From NCBI RefSeq assembly GCF_018304945.1, contig NZ_JAGQEE010000001.1, forward strand, positions 1,054,001 to 1,118,000: a stretch of DNA of 64,000 nt. Reading direction: 5' to 3'. The translations under genes were made by a program, and so were the position numbers. Source of the stretch: Collimonas humicola. Its GTDB lineage: Bacteria > Pseudomonadota > Gammaproteobacteria > Burkholderiales > Burkholderiaceae_D. This document shows, piece by piece, positions 34,894 to 43,149 of the stretch (positions are counted from its first letter, which is position 1; every line of letters begins with the position of its first letter). The notes under the pieces were generated by a model, which was not told the DNA's origin, did not search any database, and saw only the letters and a program-made list of their open reading frames with translations.

Positions 34894-37245
34894 CTAGAAA
34901 ACCCGTCCCAGCTGCAAATACAGGTTCCAGACGCCGCGCGGAGCAATCGCCGCGCCAAAATACAGAGGTCCGAGGAAGCTGTTGCCGCCTAAGAACATGC
35001 TGGCGCTCTTCTTGAACGGCCCTGTCGCAAAAGCATCCCTGCTCTGCCAGACATCGCCCACCTCCAGGCTGGTGCCCAGCACCGTACTGCGCAAGCCAGG
35101 CAAATCCAGCCCCGGCATGTCGCGCAGATAGGTCATGCGCCCATATAACAGGTAGTTGCCGGAAAACTGATCGGGGGCGTAGGCAGACAAATGCTGGAAT
35201 CCGCCCAGCGTGAATCCCAGTCCGCCATTGGCGCCGGCGCCGTTCTGCTCGTTGCCGTAAGTACCGGCCGCTTCCAGCGCCAGGTTGAGCGTGTTGCCGC
35301 CGCGGCTGACCGCCCACAGCGCCTTGCCCTGGGCATCGCTGTAACTGTTGGCGGCGCCGCCGAAAGCCACATTGCTAACCGCGGAAAGATAGTAGCCCTT
35401 GCGCGGGAACAGCGGGTCGTCGAGCTGGTCGACGGTAAGCTGCGTGCGCACCACCGGCTGCTTTACGCGAAAGCTGTCGAATATCAGCTCCGGCGCGATA
35501 TCGATGAATTCCATTGGCAAATTGTAGGTTGGCCTCGCCTCCAGCCACTGATAATAGACACCCGTGCGCAACTCCCCCAAACGGCCGATCGGCATGCCAA
35601 GATCGACCCCGACTTTGGTGGTGTCTATCCGGTAGGCTGTCACCGGTACGGTGCTGGAAGTGACCGTGCCCTCGTCCGAATACAGGTCGATGTGCCGGCG
35701 CGCATACTCCGCATAGGGCGCCACATACAGTCCGACCGTGTTCCAGATCGGCTGCCGCAATTCAGTATGCAGGCTGGCTTGCTTGCTGCCCAGCACAAGG
35801 TCGTTGCGCCACTCCAGGCCGCTGTCGGTCATCCATGGCAGGCGGTGACCCACCTGCAGATTGAAGTCGCCGCGGCCATTGAAACTGTTGGAAACGCCCA
35901 GGCCGAACAACAGGAAATGCGGCCCCCATGATTTATCGTCGGCGTCGACCTTCAGCACATTGCGGCCATTTTCAGTCACAAGTTCCTGCGTGACGCTTTT
36001 GAAATCGCCGTTGGTCGACAAGCTCGCCATCTCCTTGTTGAGCGCGATCGGGTTGTAGAAATCGCCTTCCTTCACATTCAGCGAGCGCCGCACCACCGCT
36101 GCCGGCACCCGCCCCTTGCTGTTGATCTCTATGGCGTCGATGCGCGTGTTCTGAGCCAGCACCGGCCCGCCGTTGCGAGCGGCCAGATAGGCCTTCCATT
36201 GCTGCGGCGGCAAGGCCAGCGGCGCCAGCTTGGCGCGCTGCCTTTCGGCAGCGTCGTAGCCGGCCTTGACGCCATCGTTGCCGCGCGAAAAATCGGCAAA
36301 GCCCAGGTCGCCCATGTCCGGCTCAATCAATATGTCGTCCTTATTGAGCGAATCGACCTGCCGCTTGACGTTCTGGCGGATCAGGATGGTCACCATCTGC
36401 TGCGCCACCGCGGTGGGCGATTCGAGCGTGGTCGGATCTTGCAGATCAGCGGCGATATTGACCGCAATGATGATGTCGGCCCCCATTGCGCGCGCCTGGT
36501 CGACCGGCAGGTTGCGCACCAGGCCGCCGTCCACCAGCGTCCGGCCGTCCAGCTTGAGCGGCGCGAACAAGCCCGGCACCGCCATGCTGGCGCGGATTGC
36601 GCGCGGCAAGGAGCCTTGGCTGAGGATCACTTCCTCGCCGCTGCCGAGATCGGTCGCCACCGCGCGGAATGGCGTCGGCAGCTTGTCAAAGGAAATATTG
36701 GCTGGCAGCTGCGGCATCCAGTTCTGCAACAGCGCCAGCAGATTGTTCCCCTGCACCAGGCCCGCCGGCAGCTTCAGCTTGCCGTCGCCGTAGCCGGCGG
36801 AAAGGCCGATCGGATATTGATAATCATCTTCGCGCTGCGACTGCGGCAGGTCGGCCCGCTCATTGCGGTCAAACGCAATATCGCTCAGATTGGTGCCGGT
36901 CAAGATATGGTTCAGCTCGTCAACCGACAGGCCGCTCGCATACAGCCCGCCGACCACCGCGCCCATGCTGGTGGCCGCGACATAATCGATCGGGATATGC
37001 ATTTTCTCCAGCGCCTGCAACACGCCCAGATGGGCATAGCCGCGGGCGCCGCCGCCGGACAGCACCAGGCCGATGCGCGGCCTGGCGTGAGGATCGTCGC
37101 TTGCTTTTTTAACAGCATCCATTCCCAGCTCGGGCGCCGCGGTTGCAGCGCCGGCATGGGCAAGGCCCAGCAGCAGGCAGCCGAAATAGACGCAGATGCT
37201 GCGTAGCAGACGGAAATTCACAATATTTCGCTTCAAAAGGGACAT
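34894..37245 (-). CDS. Patatin-like phospholipase fused to POTRA and outer-membrane barrel (type Vd-like)
   Basis: 783 residues. Signal peptide (CLLLGLAHAGAATA), then a patatin domain: glycine-rich oxyanion loop VLSGGGARGYAHLGVL, nucleophile AATSMGAVVGG, and catalytic Asp in LVDGGLVRNLP. A POTRA-like segment (INSKGRVPAAVVRRSLNVKE) follows from about 360-450, and the rest is a beta-barrel with a C-terminal LGRVF. This is the order of PlpD-type Vd autotransporters and FplA. The enzyme domain would be shown at or released from the surface. Convergent with the hydrolase (12-bp gap). RssA-type cytosolic patatins are shorter and lack barrel and signal. Confidence 0.88.
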   Translation of the reverse strand: MSLLKRNIVNFRLLRSICVYFGCLLLGLAHAGAATAAPELGMDAVKKASDDPHARPRIGLVLSGGGARGYAHLGVLQALEKMHIPIDYVAATSMGAVVGGLYASGLSVDELNHILTGTNLSDIAFDRNERADLPQSQREDDYQYPIGLSAGYGDGKLKLPAGLVQGNNLLALLQNWMPQLPANISFDKLPTPFRAVATDLGSGEEVILSQGSLPRAIRASMAVPGLFAPLKLDGRTLVDGGLVRNLPVDQARAMGADIIIAVNIAADLQDPTTLESPTAVAQQMVTILIRQNVKRQVDSLNKDDILIEPDMGDLGFADFSRGNDGVKAGYDAAERQRAKLAPLALPPQQWKAYLAARNGGPVLAQNTRIDAIEINSKGRVPAAVVRRSLNVKEGDFYNPIALNKEMASLSTNGDFKSVTQELVTENGRNVLKVDADDKSWGPHFLLFGLGVSNSFNGRGDFNLQVGHRLPWMTDSGLEWRNDLVLGSKQASLHTELRQPIWNTVGLYVAPYAEYARRHIDLYSDEGTVTSSTVPVTAYRIDTTKVGVDLGMPIGRLGELRTGVYYQWLEARPTYNLPMEFIDIAPELIFDSFRVKQPVVRTQLTVDQLDDPLFPRKGYYLSAVSNVAFGGAANSYSDAQGKALWAVSRGGNTLNLALEAAGTYGNEQNGAGANGGLGFTLGGFQHLSAYAPDQFSGNYLLYGRMTYLRDMPGLDLPGLRSTVLGTSLEVGDVWQSRDAFATGPFKKSASMFLGGNSFLGPLYFGAAIAPRGVWNLYLQLGRVF

Positions 37246-37453
37246 GAGTCGCAGGAAAACACCTGATATCGGTATTATTAAACAATGACCCGCACGATTA
37301 TATTTGAATAAGCACTTGGGACAGCCGCTACATCCGAGGTTTTATCCAGGCTGCGCGCTCTTGAAGCCCGGGCGTGCGCCCTGATATGGGTAAGAAGCGC
37401 GGCGCTCGCTTTGCCGCCCATCACATTCCGCCTTTCTTTTCACGGGTTTCCAC

Positions 37454-38590
37454 ATGCCATCCCGCTCCGCTATCTTGACCGTCCTGTTTTTGCTGGGCGC
37501 CTTGCACGCCCTGATCGGCTGGCTGCTGATGCCCTCGCTGGCCGCAATGCCCCTGCTGCAAACCCTGCTCGGCCTGTGGCTGCTGTTGTCGTTCCTGCTG
37601 ATTCCGGCCGGCATGCTGGGCCGCGTCATCAAGCGCCAGCCCTTGTCAGACCGGCTGGCATGGGCCGGCATGCTGGCCATGGGCGTTTTTTCATCGCTGC
37701 TGGTCATTACCTTATTGCGTGAGCTGTGCTTGCTGGTGTTGCCTTGGCTTGGCGTGCACGATGTGCGCCTGCCGGCCTGGAGTGCGCTGGCGGTACTGCT
37801 GCTGGCCGCGGTTTCCAGCCTGGTCGGCTATTTCAATGCGCGCCGGCTGGCCGCCGTGGTGGACATCGATATCCCCATTAGCGGCCTGCCTGCCGCCTTG
37901 CAAGGATTCACCATCGCGCAGATCAGCGATATCCATGTCGGCCCGACCATCAAACGCGGCTACCTGGATGCCATCGTCAACAAGGTCAACACCCTGAAAG
38001 CGGACCTGATCGCCATTACCGGCGACCTGGTGGATGGCAGCGTGCAGGAACTGGCGCCGCACACAGCGCCGCTGGCCAACTTGCAATCGCGCCACGGGGC
38101 TTACTTTGTCACGGGCAATCATGAGTATTACTCGAACGCGCCGGAATGGGTGGCCGAGGTGCGCCGCCTGGGATTGACGGTCTTGATGAACGAGCATGTG
38201 GTCCTCAAGCATCAGGGGGCCTCGCTGCTGGTGGCCGGGGTTACCGACTATAGCGCCCACCATTTCGATGAGGCCGGGCGCAGCGATCCGCGCGCAGCGC
38301 TAGCAGGAAGTCCGCAGCATGTCGCCGTCAAGCTGCTGCTGGCGCACCAGCCGCGCTCCGCCACGGCGGCGGCCGATGCCGGCTTCGATCTGCAGCTGTC
38401 CGGCCATACCCACGGCGGCCAGTTCTTTCCCTGGAACCTGTTCGTGCCTTTGCAGCAACCGTACACAGCAGGCTTGAACCGCTTGCGCAATCTGTGGGTG
38501 TACACCAGCCGCGGCACCGGTTACTGGGGGCCGCCCAAGCGTCTTTTCGCACCTTCTGAAATTACCCGCCTGCGGCTGGTCCCCGCATAA
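37454..38590 (+). CDS. Membrane-anchored metallophosphoesterase (YaeI-like)
   Basis: 378 residues. The first 135 residues hold four predicted membrane segments (ILTVLFLLGALHALIG, TLLGLWLLLSFLLIP). The C-terminal domain has the calcineurin motifs: ISDIHVGPTIK, ITGDLVDGS, VTGNHEYYS, LLAHQPRSA and LSGHTHGGQFFPW. Similar proteins (YaeI/YkoQ) are reported to act on envelope phosphodiesters or have no assigned role. Convergent with arfB (6-bp gap). Confidence 0.88.
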   Translation: MPSRSAILTVLFLLGALHALIGWLLMPSLAAMPLLQTLLGLWLLLSFLLIPAGMLGRVIKRQPLSDRLAWAGMLAMGVFSSLLVITLLRELCLLVLPWLGVHDVRLPAWSALAVLLLAAVSSLVGYFNARRLAAVVDIDIPISGLPAALQGFTIAQISDIHVGPTIKRGYLDAIVNKVNTLKADLIAITGDLVDGSVQELAPHTAPLANLQSRHGAYFVTGNHEYYSNAPEWVAEVRRLGLTVLMNEHVVLKHQGASLLVAGVTDYSAHHFDEAGRSDPRAALAGSPQHVAVKLLLAHQPRSATAAADAGFDLQLSGHTHGGQFFPWNLFVPLQQPYTAGLNRLRNLWVYTSRGTGYWGPPKRLFAPSEITRLRLVPA

Positions 38591-38596
38591 ATAGCG

Positions 38597-39040
38597 CTAG
38601 AGCAGGACCTTGCCGCGCATGGCCTTGTCCTTGCCGCGCCGGGTCTTGCTGTCGACGCGCTTTAGCTGAGAACTGCGGCTGGGCGCGGTGGGCCGCCTTT
38701 TTTTCTGGACCACAGTCACGCTCAGCAGCAGTTCCTGCAGCCTCAGCATGGCCTCGCTCTTATTTTTTTCCTGGCTGCGCGACTGCTGCGCCTTGAGGAT
38801 CAGTACGCCGTCCTTGGTGATGCGCTGGTCGTTCAGAGCCAGCAGCTTTTCCTTGTAGAACTCAGAGAGCGACGATGCCGGAATATCGAAACGCAGGTGG
38901 ATGGCAGAGGACACCTTGTTGACATTCTGACCGCCCGGCCCTTGGGCGCGCACGGCGCTGATCTCGATCTCGCTCAGCGGAATGGCGAGCGAGTCGGTAA
39001 TGCGCAGCAGCTTGTCGTCGTTAGGAGGAAACATGCGCAT
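38597..39040 (-). CDS. arfB: Alternative ribosome-rescue factor B
   Basis: 147 residues from ATG 39040 (a second ATG at 39034 is equally possible; no strong ribosome binding site). The release-factor catalytic motif GPGGQNVNKVSS lies near residue 30, and there is no codon-recognition domain. A basic C-terminal tail (KKRRPTAPSRSSQLKRVDSK) inserts into the empty mRNA channel. It hydrolyses peptidyl-tRNA on stalled ribosomes as a backup to tmRNA. Starts 16 bp after the GST gene stops on the same strand. Confidence 0.9.
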   Translation of the reverse strand: MRMFPPNDDKLLRITDSLAIPLSEIEISAVRAQGPGGQNVNKVSSAIHLRFDIPASSLSEFYKEKLLALNDQRITKDGVLILKAQQSRSQEKNKSEAMLRLQELLLSVTVVQKKRRPTAPSRSSQLKRVDSKTRRGKDKAMRGKVLL

Positions 39041-39056
39041 TATTATAGGGGCAATG

Positions 39057-39752
39057 TCACCCCTGGCTGCGCAGATCCTCCAGCACGCTGCCGGCCGCGG
39101 CGGCTTCCGCTTCATGGCCCGGCTCGCGCCAGGTTTCCGCCAGCGCATCCGCCTGCCATTGCTGCATCGCCGGCAGGTTCAGCAGCAGCGCGGCGTAGGC
39201 CTGCGCCGCCGGACTCAGTTGCAAGCCGTAAGTCTGCACCCGGAAGGCGACCGGCGCAAAGAATGCATCGACGGCGCTGAAACCGGCGCCGCCCAGGAAG
39301 GGACCGCCGAAGCGCTGCAGACCCTCGTTCCACAATTCATCCAGCCGCGCAATATCGCGCGCCAATGCCGCTGGCACCTGCGCCAGCCTGACCCGGATGC
39401 CGCAGTTCATGGTGCAGTATTCGCGCAAGGCGCCAAAGCCGGAATGCATCTCGGCGGCGGCGCAACGGGCCCAGGTCCTGGCTTGCGTATCGGCTGGCCA
39501 GACGCCTGCATGGCGCTCGGCCAGGTATTCGACTATGGCCAGCGAATCCCAGACCGCGGTTGCGCCGTCTTTCAGGGCCGGCACTTTGCCGGTCGGCGAA
39601 AAACTGCGGAAGGCGTCCCAGTTGGCGCCAATGCCATCGTCGGAAAACGGCACCAGGTGTTCCTTGAATCCCAGCCCCAGAGCACGCATCAGCACCCATG
39701 GGCGCAGCGACCACGACGAATAATTTTTATTGGCGATATACAGCTCATACAT
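39057..39752 (-). CDS. Glutathione S-transferase family protein
   Basis: 231 residues from ATG 39752 (MYELYIANKNYSSWSLRPWV). The N-terminal thioredoxin-like part carries the serine of S-S-W-S-L-R and the VPAL segment (PTGKVPALKDGATAVWDSLA with the WDSLAIVEYLAE end); the rest is the helical domain. Resembles YfcF-like or maleylacetoacetate-isomerase-like GSTs. Role in conjugation or peroxide reduction not determinable from sequence. Two-gene unit with arfB is likely. Confidence 0.85.
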   Translation of the reverse strand: MYELYIANKNYSSWSLRPWVLMRALGLGFKEHLVPFSDDGIGANWDAFRSFSPTGKVPALKDGATAVWDSLAIVEYLAERHAGVWPADTQARTWARCAAAEMHSGFGALREYCTMNCGIRVRLAQVPAALARDIARLDELWNEGLQRFGGPFLGGAGFSAVDAFFAPVAFRVQTYGLQLSPAAQAYAALLLNLPAMQQWQADALAETWREPGHEAEAAAAGSVLEDLRSQG

Positions 39753-39950
39753 GATGGCAAACACTCCGTTTTGAATTGTTATGGTTAAACGCAAATAGGT
39801 GCACGGGATCCGACTGGCGCAGACATGCTTGCATTACACAGTGCGGAATGGGATTCTATATGTTTCCGGGAAAGAATACCCGTACAGCTATGGCATAACC
39901 ATGCCGGCTAAGGCATGATGACTATTGCAGCCGCCAATTTATCCAAGACG

Positions 39951-40565
39951 ATGAAACCATACCGCACCAGCCCCCGCACAGCGACCAGGACAGCCAGCTT
40001 GCTGCTGCGCGCTTCGCTGTTGCTGCTGGCGCTGGGCGGCAACGCCAGCAGCGCCGCCGATCGCTATCAGATCGATAGCGAGCACACCTATACCTACTTC
40101 GAATACAGCCACTGGGGCTTGTCGATGCAGCGCAGCCGCTTCGACATCACTACCGGCACGATCGAGCTTGACCGCGACAGCCAGAGCGGCAGCATCGAGA
40201 TCGACATCGACGCTGCATCGATCAGCACCGGCAGCGACAGCTTCAACCAGATCATGCGTTCCGGCGATTTCTTCGACAGCGCCAACTATCCGAAGATCAG
40301 CTTCAAATCTTCCGCCCTGCACTTTGAAGGACCGCTGCTGACACAGGTAGACGGCGACCTGACCATCAAGGGCATCAGCCATCCTGTCACGCTGCAGATC
40401 AGCAATTTCAGCTGCCGCTTCATGCTTATCTACGGCAAGCAAGCCTGCGGCGCCAACGGCTCCGCCAATATCCTGCGCAGCGATTACAAACTGGGGCGCT
40501 ATGCCCCCTTTGTCAGCGATGCCGTCACACTGCACATCAGCGTAGAAGCGATCAAGGAATATTGA
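39951..40565 (+). CDS. YceI-family periplasmic lipid-binding protein
   Basis: 204 residues from ATG 39951 (MKPYRTSPRTATR); an earlier ATG at 39915 adds 12 residues. Signal peptide LLLRASLLLLALGGNASSA. The lipocalin-like YceI barrel is clear: YQIDSEHTYTYFEYSHWGLS, GSIEIDIDAASISTGSD, YPKISFKSSALHFEGP, DGDLTIKGISHPVTLQIS. YceI proteins bind isoprenoid-like lipids in the periplasm. It has two extra cysteines (SCRFMLIYGKQACGA). Monocistronic; a GC hairpin without a T-run (40577-40591) follows. Confidence 0.88.
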   Translation: MKPYRTSPRTATRTASLLLRASLLLLALGGNASSAADRYQIDSEHTYTYFEYSHWGLSMQRSRFDITTGTIELDRDSQSGSIEIDIDAASISTGSDSFNQIMRSGDFFDSANYPKISFKSSALHFEGPLLTQVDGDLTIKGISHPVTLQISNFSCRFMLIYGKQACGANGSANILRSDYKLGRYAPFVSDAVTLHISVEAIKEY

Positions 40566-40688
40566 AACGCCCCCTGGCCGACTCGGTCGGCATCTGCTTG
40601 ACGCATGCGCAAGCGCGTCCCGCTCAAAAAAATTAATCAACACGCAAGTTTTTTATATTGCATTAATTTTTTTATAAATTCAATAAAC

Positions 40689-40705
40689 GGATTTTTTAAA
40701 AATCC
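40689..40705. promoter_or_regulatory. AT-rich palindrome upstream of the GntR gene
   Basis: GGATTTTT-T-AAAAATCC, a perfect odd-centred inverted repeat in a strongly AT-rich intergenic block (40625-40710). Candidate operator or curved DNA; its partner regulator is unknown. Confidence 0.35.
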
Positions 40706-40761
40706 CCCTTATTCCAACCACCTGCCCTTGTCACTTGCCGAGAGGTTTACTCATATGATAT

Positions 40762-40781
40762 TAATCAATTAACATTGATTA
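40762..40781. promoter_or_regulatory. Palindrome directly upstream of the GntR gene, probable operator
   Basis: TAATCAAT-TAAC-ATTGATTA, a perfect 8+8 inverted repeat 35 bp before the start at 40817. It overlaps the TTG at 40775, arguing against that upstream start. It is placed where an autorepressor would block transcription or start. Confidence 0.5.
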
Positions 40782-40816
40782 GAATGTATTTTTATCAACT
40801 ACTCTGCGGCGAGAGA

Positions 40817-41704
40817 ATGAGCAAACCCACATACCCCAGCCGCCCCAGCCCATTGCAACTCGATCTGGCCAATCGCTTGATCCAGCAAATCACTACCGGT
40901 GAACTCCCGGCCGGGACCCACCTGACCGAAGAAAGCCTGGCCAGCCGTTTCGATGTCTCCCGCACGCCGGTCAAAGCAGCACTGCGTCTGGTGGCGCAGC
41001 AGGGATTGCTTGATTACCACGTCAACAGCGGCTATTTCGTCAGCGCCAGCATCAGTCCGAAACCGGTTCCGGACAGGCTTGTCGCCGGCGTCAGCGGCGA
41101 CGCCCTGTACCAACAGATGATCCGCGACCGCAAGCACAATCTGCTGCCCGACACCATGACGGAAACCGACTTCCTGGAGCAATACGCAGTATCGCGCAGC
41201 CTGCTCAGAGGAACGCTGGTGCGCATGGCGGCGGACGGCCTGATCGAGAAAAGGCGCGGCCAGGGCTGGAACTTCCCGCCCATCGTCAGCACGCAGGAAC
41301 TGATGAACGAGAGCTATCAGTTCCGTATCGCCGTGGAATGCGCCGGCCTGCTGGAAAACAGTTTCAAGGCCGACGCCGAGCAATTGCGGAACAGCCGCCT
41401 GGCGCATGAGAAGCTGCTGCATCAGGCGGAAGACGAATATTCCGCCGCTGCCTTTTTTGCCGTCAATGCAGCATTTCACGAAATGCTGGCCCGCTTCTCC
41501 AACAATCGTTTCCTGCTGCAGGCGATACAGCAGCAAAACCAGCTAAGGCGGCTCGATGACCGTATCGCGCATTCCCGGGAGCCGCGCCAGATCGATTCCT
41601 GCAAAGAGCATTTGCAAATCATCGAAGCGCTGGAAAATGACAACAGGGAATGGGCATCCGCCTTGATGCGGCGTCATTTAACCGTCGCTCGGGACATGAG
41701 ATAG
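40817..41704 (+). CDS. GntR/FCD regulator with two tandem winged-helix domains
   Basis: 295 residues from ATG 40817, with GAGAGA upstream. First winged helix at about 13-77 (LTEESLASRFDVSRTPVKAA, LDYHVNSGYFVSA). A second at about 94-156 repeats the pattern (MTETDFLEQYAVSRSLLRGT, IEKRRGQGWNFPP). A helical FCD-like ligand domain fills 160-290 (FHEMLARFSNNRFLLQAI, SCKEHLQIIEALENDNREWA). Most GntR proteins have one DNA-binding domain. The gene is upstream of ptxS in the same direction with a 232-bp gap; the ligand is unknown but an organic acid is likely. Confidence 0.85.
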   Translation: MSKPTYPSRPSPLQLDLANRLIQQITTGELPAGTHLTEESLASRFDVSRTPVKAALRLVAQQGLLDYHVNSGYFVSASISPKPVPDRLVAGVSGDALYQQMIRDRKHNLLPDTMTETDFLEQYAVSRSLLRGTLVRMAADGLIEKRRGQGWNFPPIVSTQELMNESYQFRIAVECAGLLENSFKADAEQLRNSRLAHEKLLHQAEDEYSAAAFFAVNAAFHEMLARFSNNRFLLQAIQQQNQLRRLDDRIAHSREPRQIDSCKEHLQIIEALENDNREWASALMRRHLTVARDMR

Positions 41705-41936
41705 CGGTGCATTTATGGACGCAAAAGAACCGGTGACGGTTATTGCTTCGCATCTCGCTGGATGTGTTTGCCTTGCGGACCGGATCGGCTGCCTGAAGGG
41801 CATTGCCCTGCAACCCAGCCTGCGGCCGACTTGCCATTGCCGGACCGGCCCGCAAAGATTCTGCTACGCCTGAAGGCAGGCATGGAATAATGCGCAGGAA
41901 TGCATTTCCTGATCCAACATTTTTACCGGCTCGTCC

Positions 41937-42989
41937 ATGTCCCCTACCCCCAACCACGATGCGCTGCGCACGCCAACCATCACCGATGTTGCACGCGAAG
42001 CCAAAGTAGGCAAAACCAGCGTTTCGCGCTACCTCAACGGCGAATTCGACAGCCTTTCCGACGCATTGCGGCTGCGCATCCAGCAGGCCATCAGCACGCT
42101 CGGCTTCCGCCCCAACCAGATGGCGCGCGGACTCAAGCGCGGCCGCACGCGCATGGTCGGCATGGTGGTCGCCGACATCAGCAATCCTTACTCGGTCGAG
42201 GTCATGCGCGGCGTCGAAGCGGCCTGCCAGAAACAGGGATTCATGCTGATGGTGTGCAATTCGGACAACCAGCTGGAGCTGGAAAAGCGCTACCTGGATT
42301 TGCTGACCAACTACCGGGTCGAAGGCCTGGTGATCAATCCGATCGGCTTGCCTGAAGAAGACCTGGCATCCATCAGCAACACCGGCCTGCCGCTGGTCAT
42401 CATTGACCGCCGTGCCGTCCGCCTGCAGTGCGACATGGTCGGCCTGGACAACCGGCAAGCCGCTACCCTGGCGGCACAGCACTTGCTGCAGCAGGGATTT
42501 CAATCGATTCATTTTTTTACCGAACCGATCGGCCAGGTCAGCAGCCGCAGCGAGCGCGAGCAGGCGCTGCGCCAGGTGGTGGCGGCAGCCGGCAAGGGGT
42601 ATTCGGCAACCACCTCGGAACTCGACATGGCGGACACAGCAGGCCTCGCCCTCGCCCTGCAGAAAGCCTTGAAAAGCAAGAAGCGCACCGCGATTTTTGC
42701 CGGCAACGGCCGCATGCTGCTGAACGTGGCGCTCGGCCTTCAGCAACTGGGCGCGCGCTGGCCTGAGGATATTGGCTTGCTGGGTTTTGACGATCCAAGC
42801 TGGGCGGCGCTGGCCGGCAGCGGCATCACCGGCATTCGGCAGCCGACGTTCGACATCGGCCATGCCGCGCTGGACTTTCTGGTGCAGCGCATCGACGGCA
42901 TCGCCAGCCCGGCGCGCATGCAAGCCTTCCCGGGCGAATTGATGATACGCGGCTCCACCCAGTCGCTGAAAAGTGTAACGGAGGCTTGA
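41937..42989 (+). CDS. ptxS: LacI-family repressor of 2-ketogluconate genes (PtxS-like)
   Basis: 350 residues. N-terminal LacI HTH TITDVAREAKVGKTSVSRYL with hinge helix (GFRPNQMARGLKRGRT), followed by the periplasmic-binding-like core with VGMVVADISNPYSVEVMRGV and a C-terminal LLGFDDPSWAALAGSGITGI. It directly precedes kguEKTD, and the palindrome downstream matches the PtxS operator plan (TGAAACCGGTTTCA in Pseudomonas; here TGGAACCGGTTCCA). PtxS binds 2-ketogluconate, which releases it from DNA. The assignment rests on context more than sequence alone. The gap 41705-41936 shows no recognisable feature. Confidence 0.85.
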   Translation: MSPTPNHDALRTPTITDVAREAKVGKTSVSRYLNGEFDSLSDALRLRIQQAISTLGFRPNQMARGLKRGRTRMVGMVVADISNPYSVEVMRGVEAACQKQGFMLMVCNSDNQLELEKRYLDLLTNYRVEGLVINPIGLPEEDLASISNTGLPLVIIDRRAVRLQCDMVGLDNRQAATLAAQHLLQQGFQSIHFFTEPIGQVSSRSEREQALRQVVAAAGKGYSATTSELDMADTAGLALALQKALKSKKRTAIFAGNGRMLLNVALGLQQLGARWPEDIGLLGFDDPSWAALAGSGITGIRQPTFDIGHAALDFLVQRIDGIASPARMQAFPGELMIRGSTQSLKSVTEA

Positions 42990-43012
42990 CGGCTGATTTT
43001 TTATGGATTACT

Positions 43013-43030
43013 TTGGAACCGGTTCCAAAT
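43013..43030. promoter_or_regulatory. LacI-type operator O1
   Basis: Perfect 18-bp palindrome TTTGGAACCGGTTCCAAA with the CCGG-centred core characteristic of LacI-family sites, 24 bp after the ptxS stop. Confidence 0.85.
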
Positions 43031-43041
43031 GTATTCCCGCA

Positions 43042-43073
43042 TTGCCTGATATTGCGTATCAGGCAATTTTTTA
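43042..43073 (+). terminator. Intrinsic terminator downstream of ptxS
   Basis: Perfect 11-bp stem ATTGCCTGATA / TATCAGGCAAT with a TTGCG loop followed by TTTTTT. It lies between the two operators and should stop ptxS transcripts. Confidence 0.85.
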
Positions 43074-43082
43074 ACTCTTTTA

Positions 43083-43096
43083 TGGAACCGGTTCCA
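43083..43096. promoter_or_regulatory. LacI-type operator O2
   Basis: Perfect palindrome TGGAACCGGTTCCA, identical in core to O1, centre-to-centre distance 68 bp (about 6.5 helical turns). It is 54 bp upstream of the kguE start and probably covers the kgu promoter. Confidence 0.85.
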
Positions 43097-43149
43097 AAAC
43101 ACAAACGCATCCCAGAAATGCGAAGCAGAAACTTATCCAGGAGACAGAT

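Noticed and set aside
41619-42923. 434-codon minus-strand frame opposite ptxS
   Set aside because: Antisense shadow; low-complexity Arg/Ala/Gln sequence and no homology.
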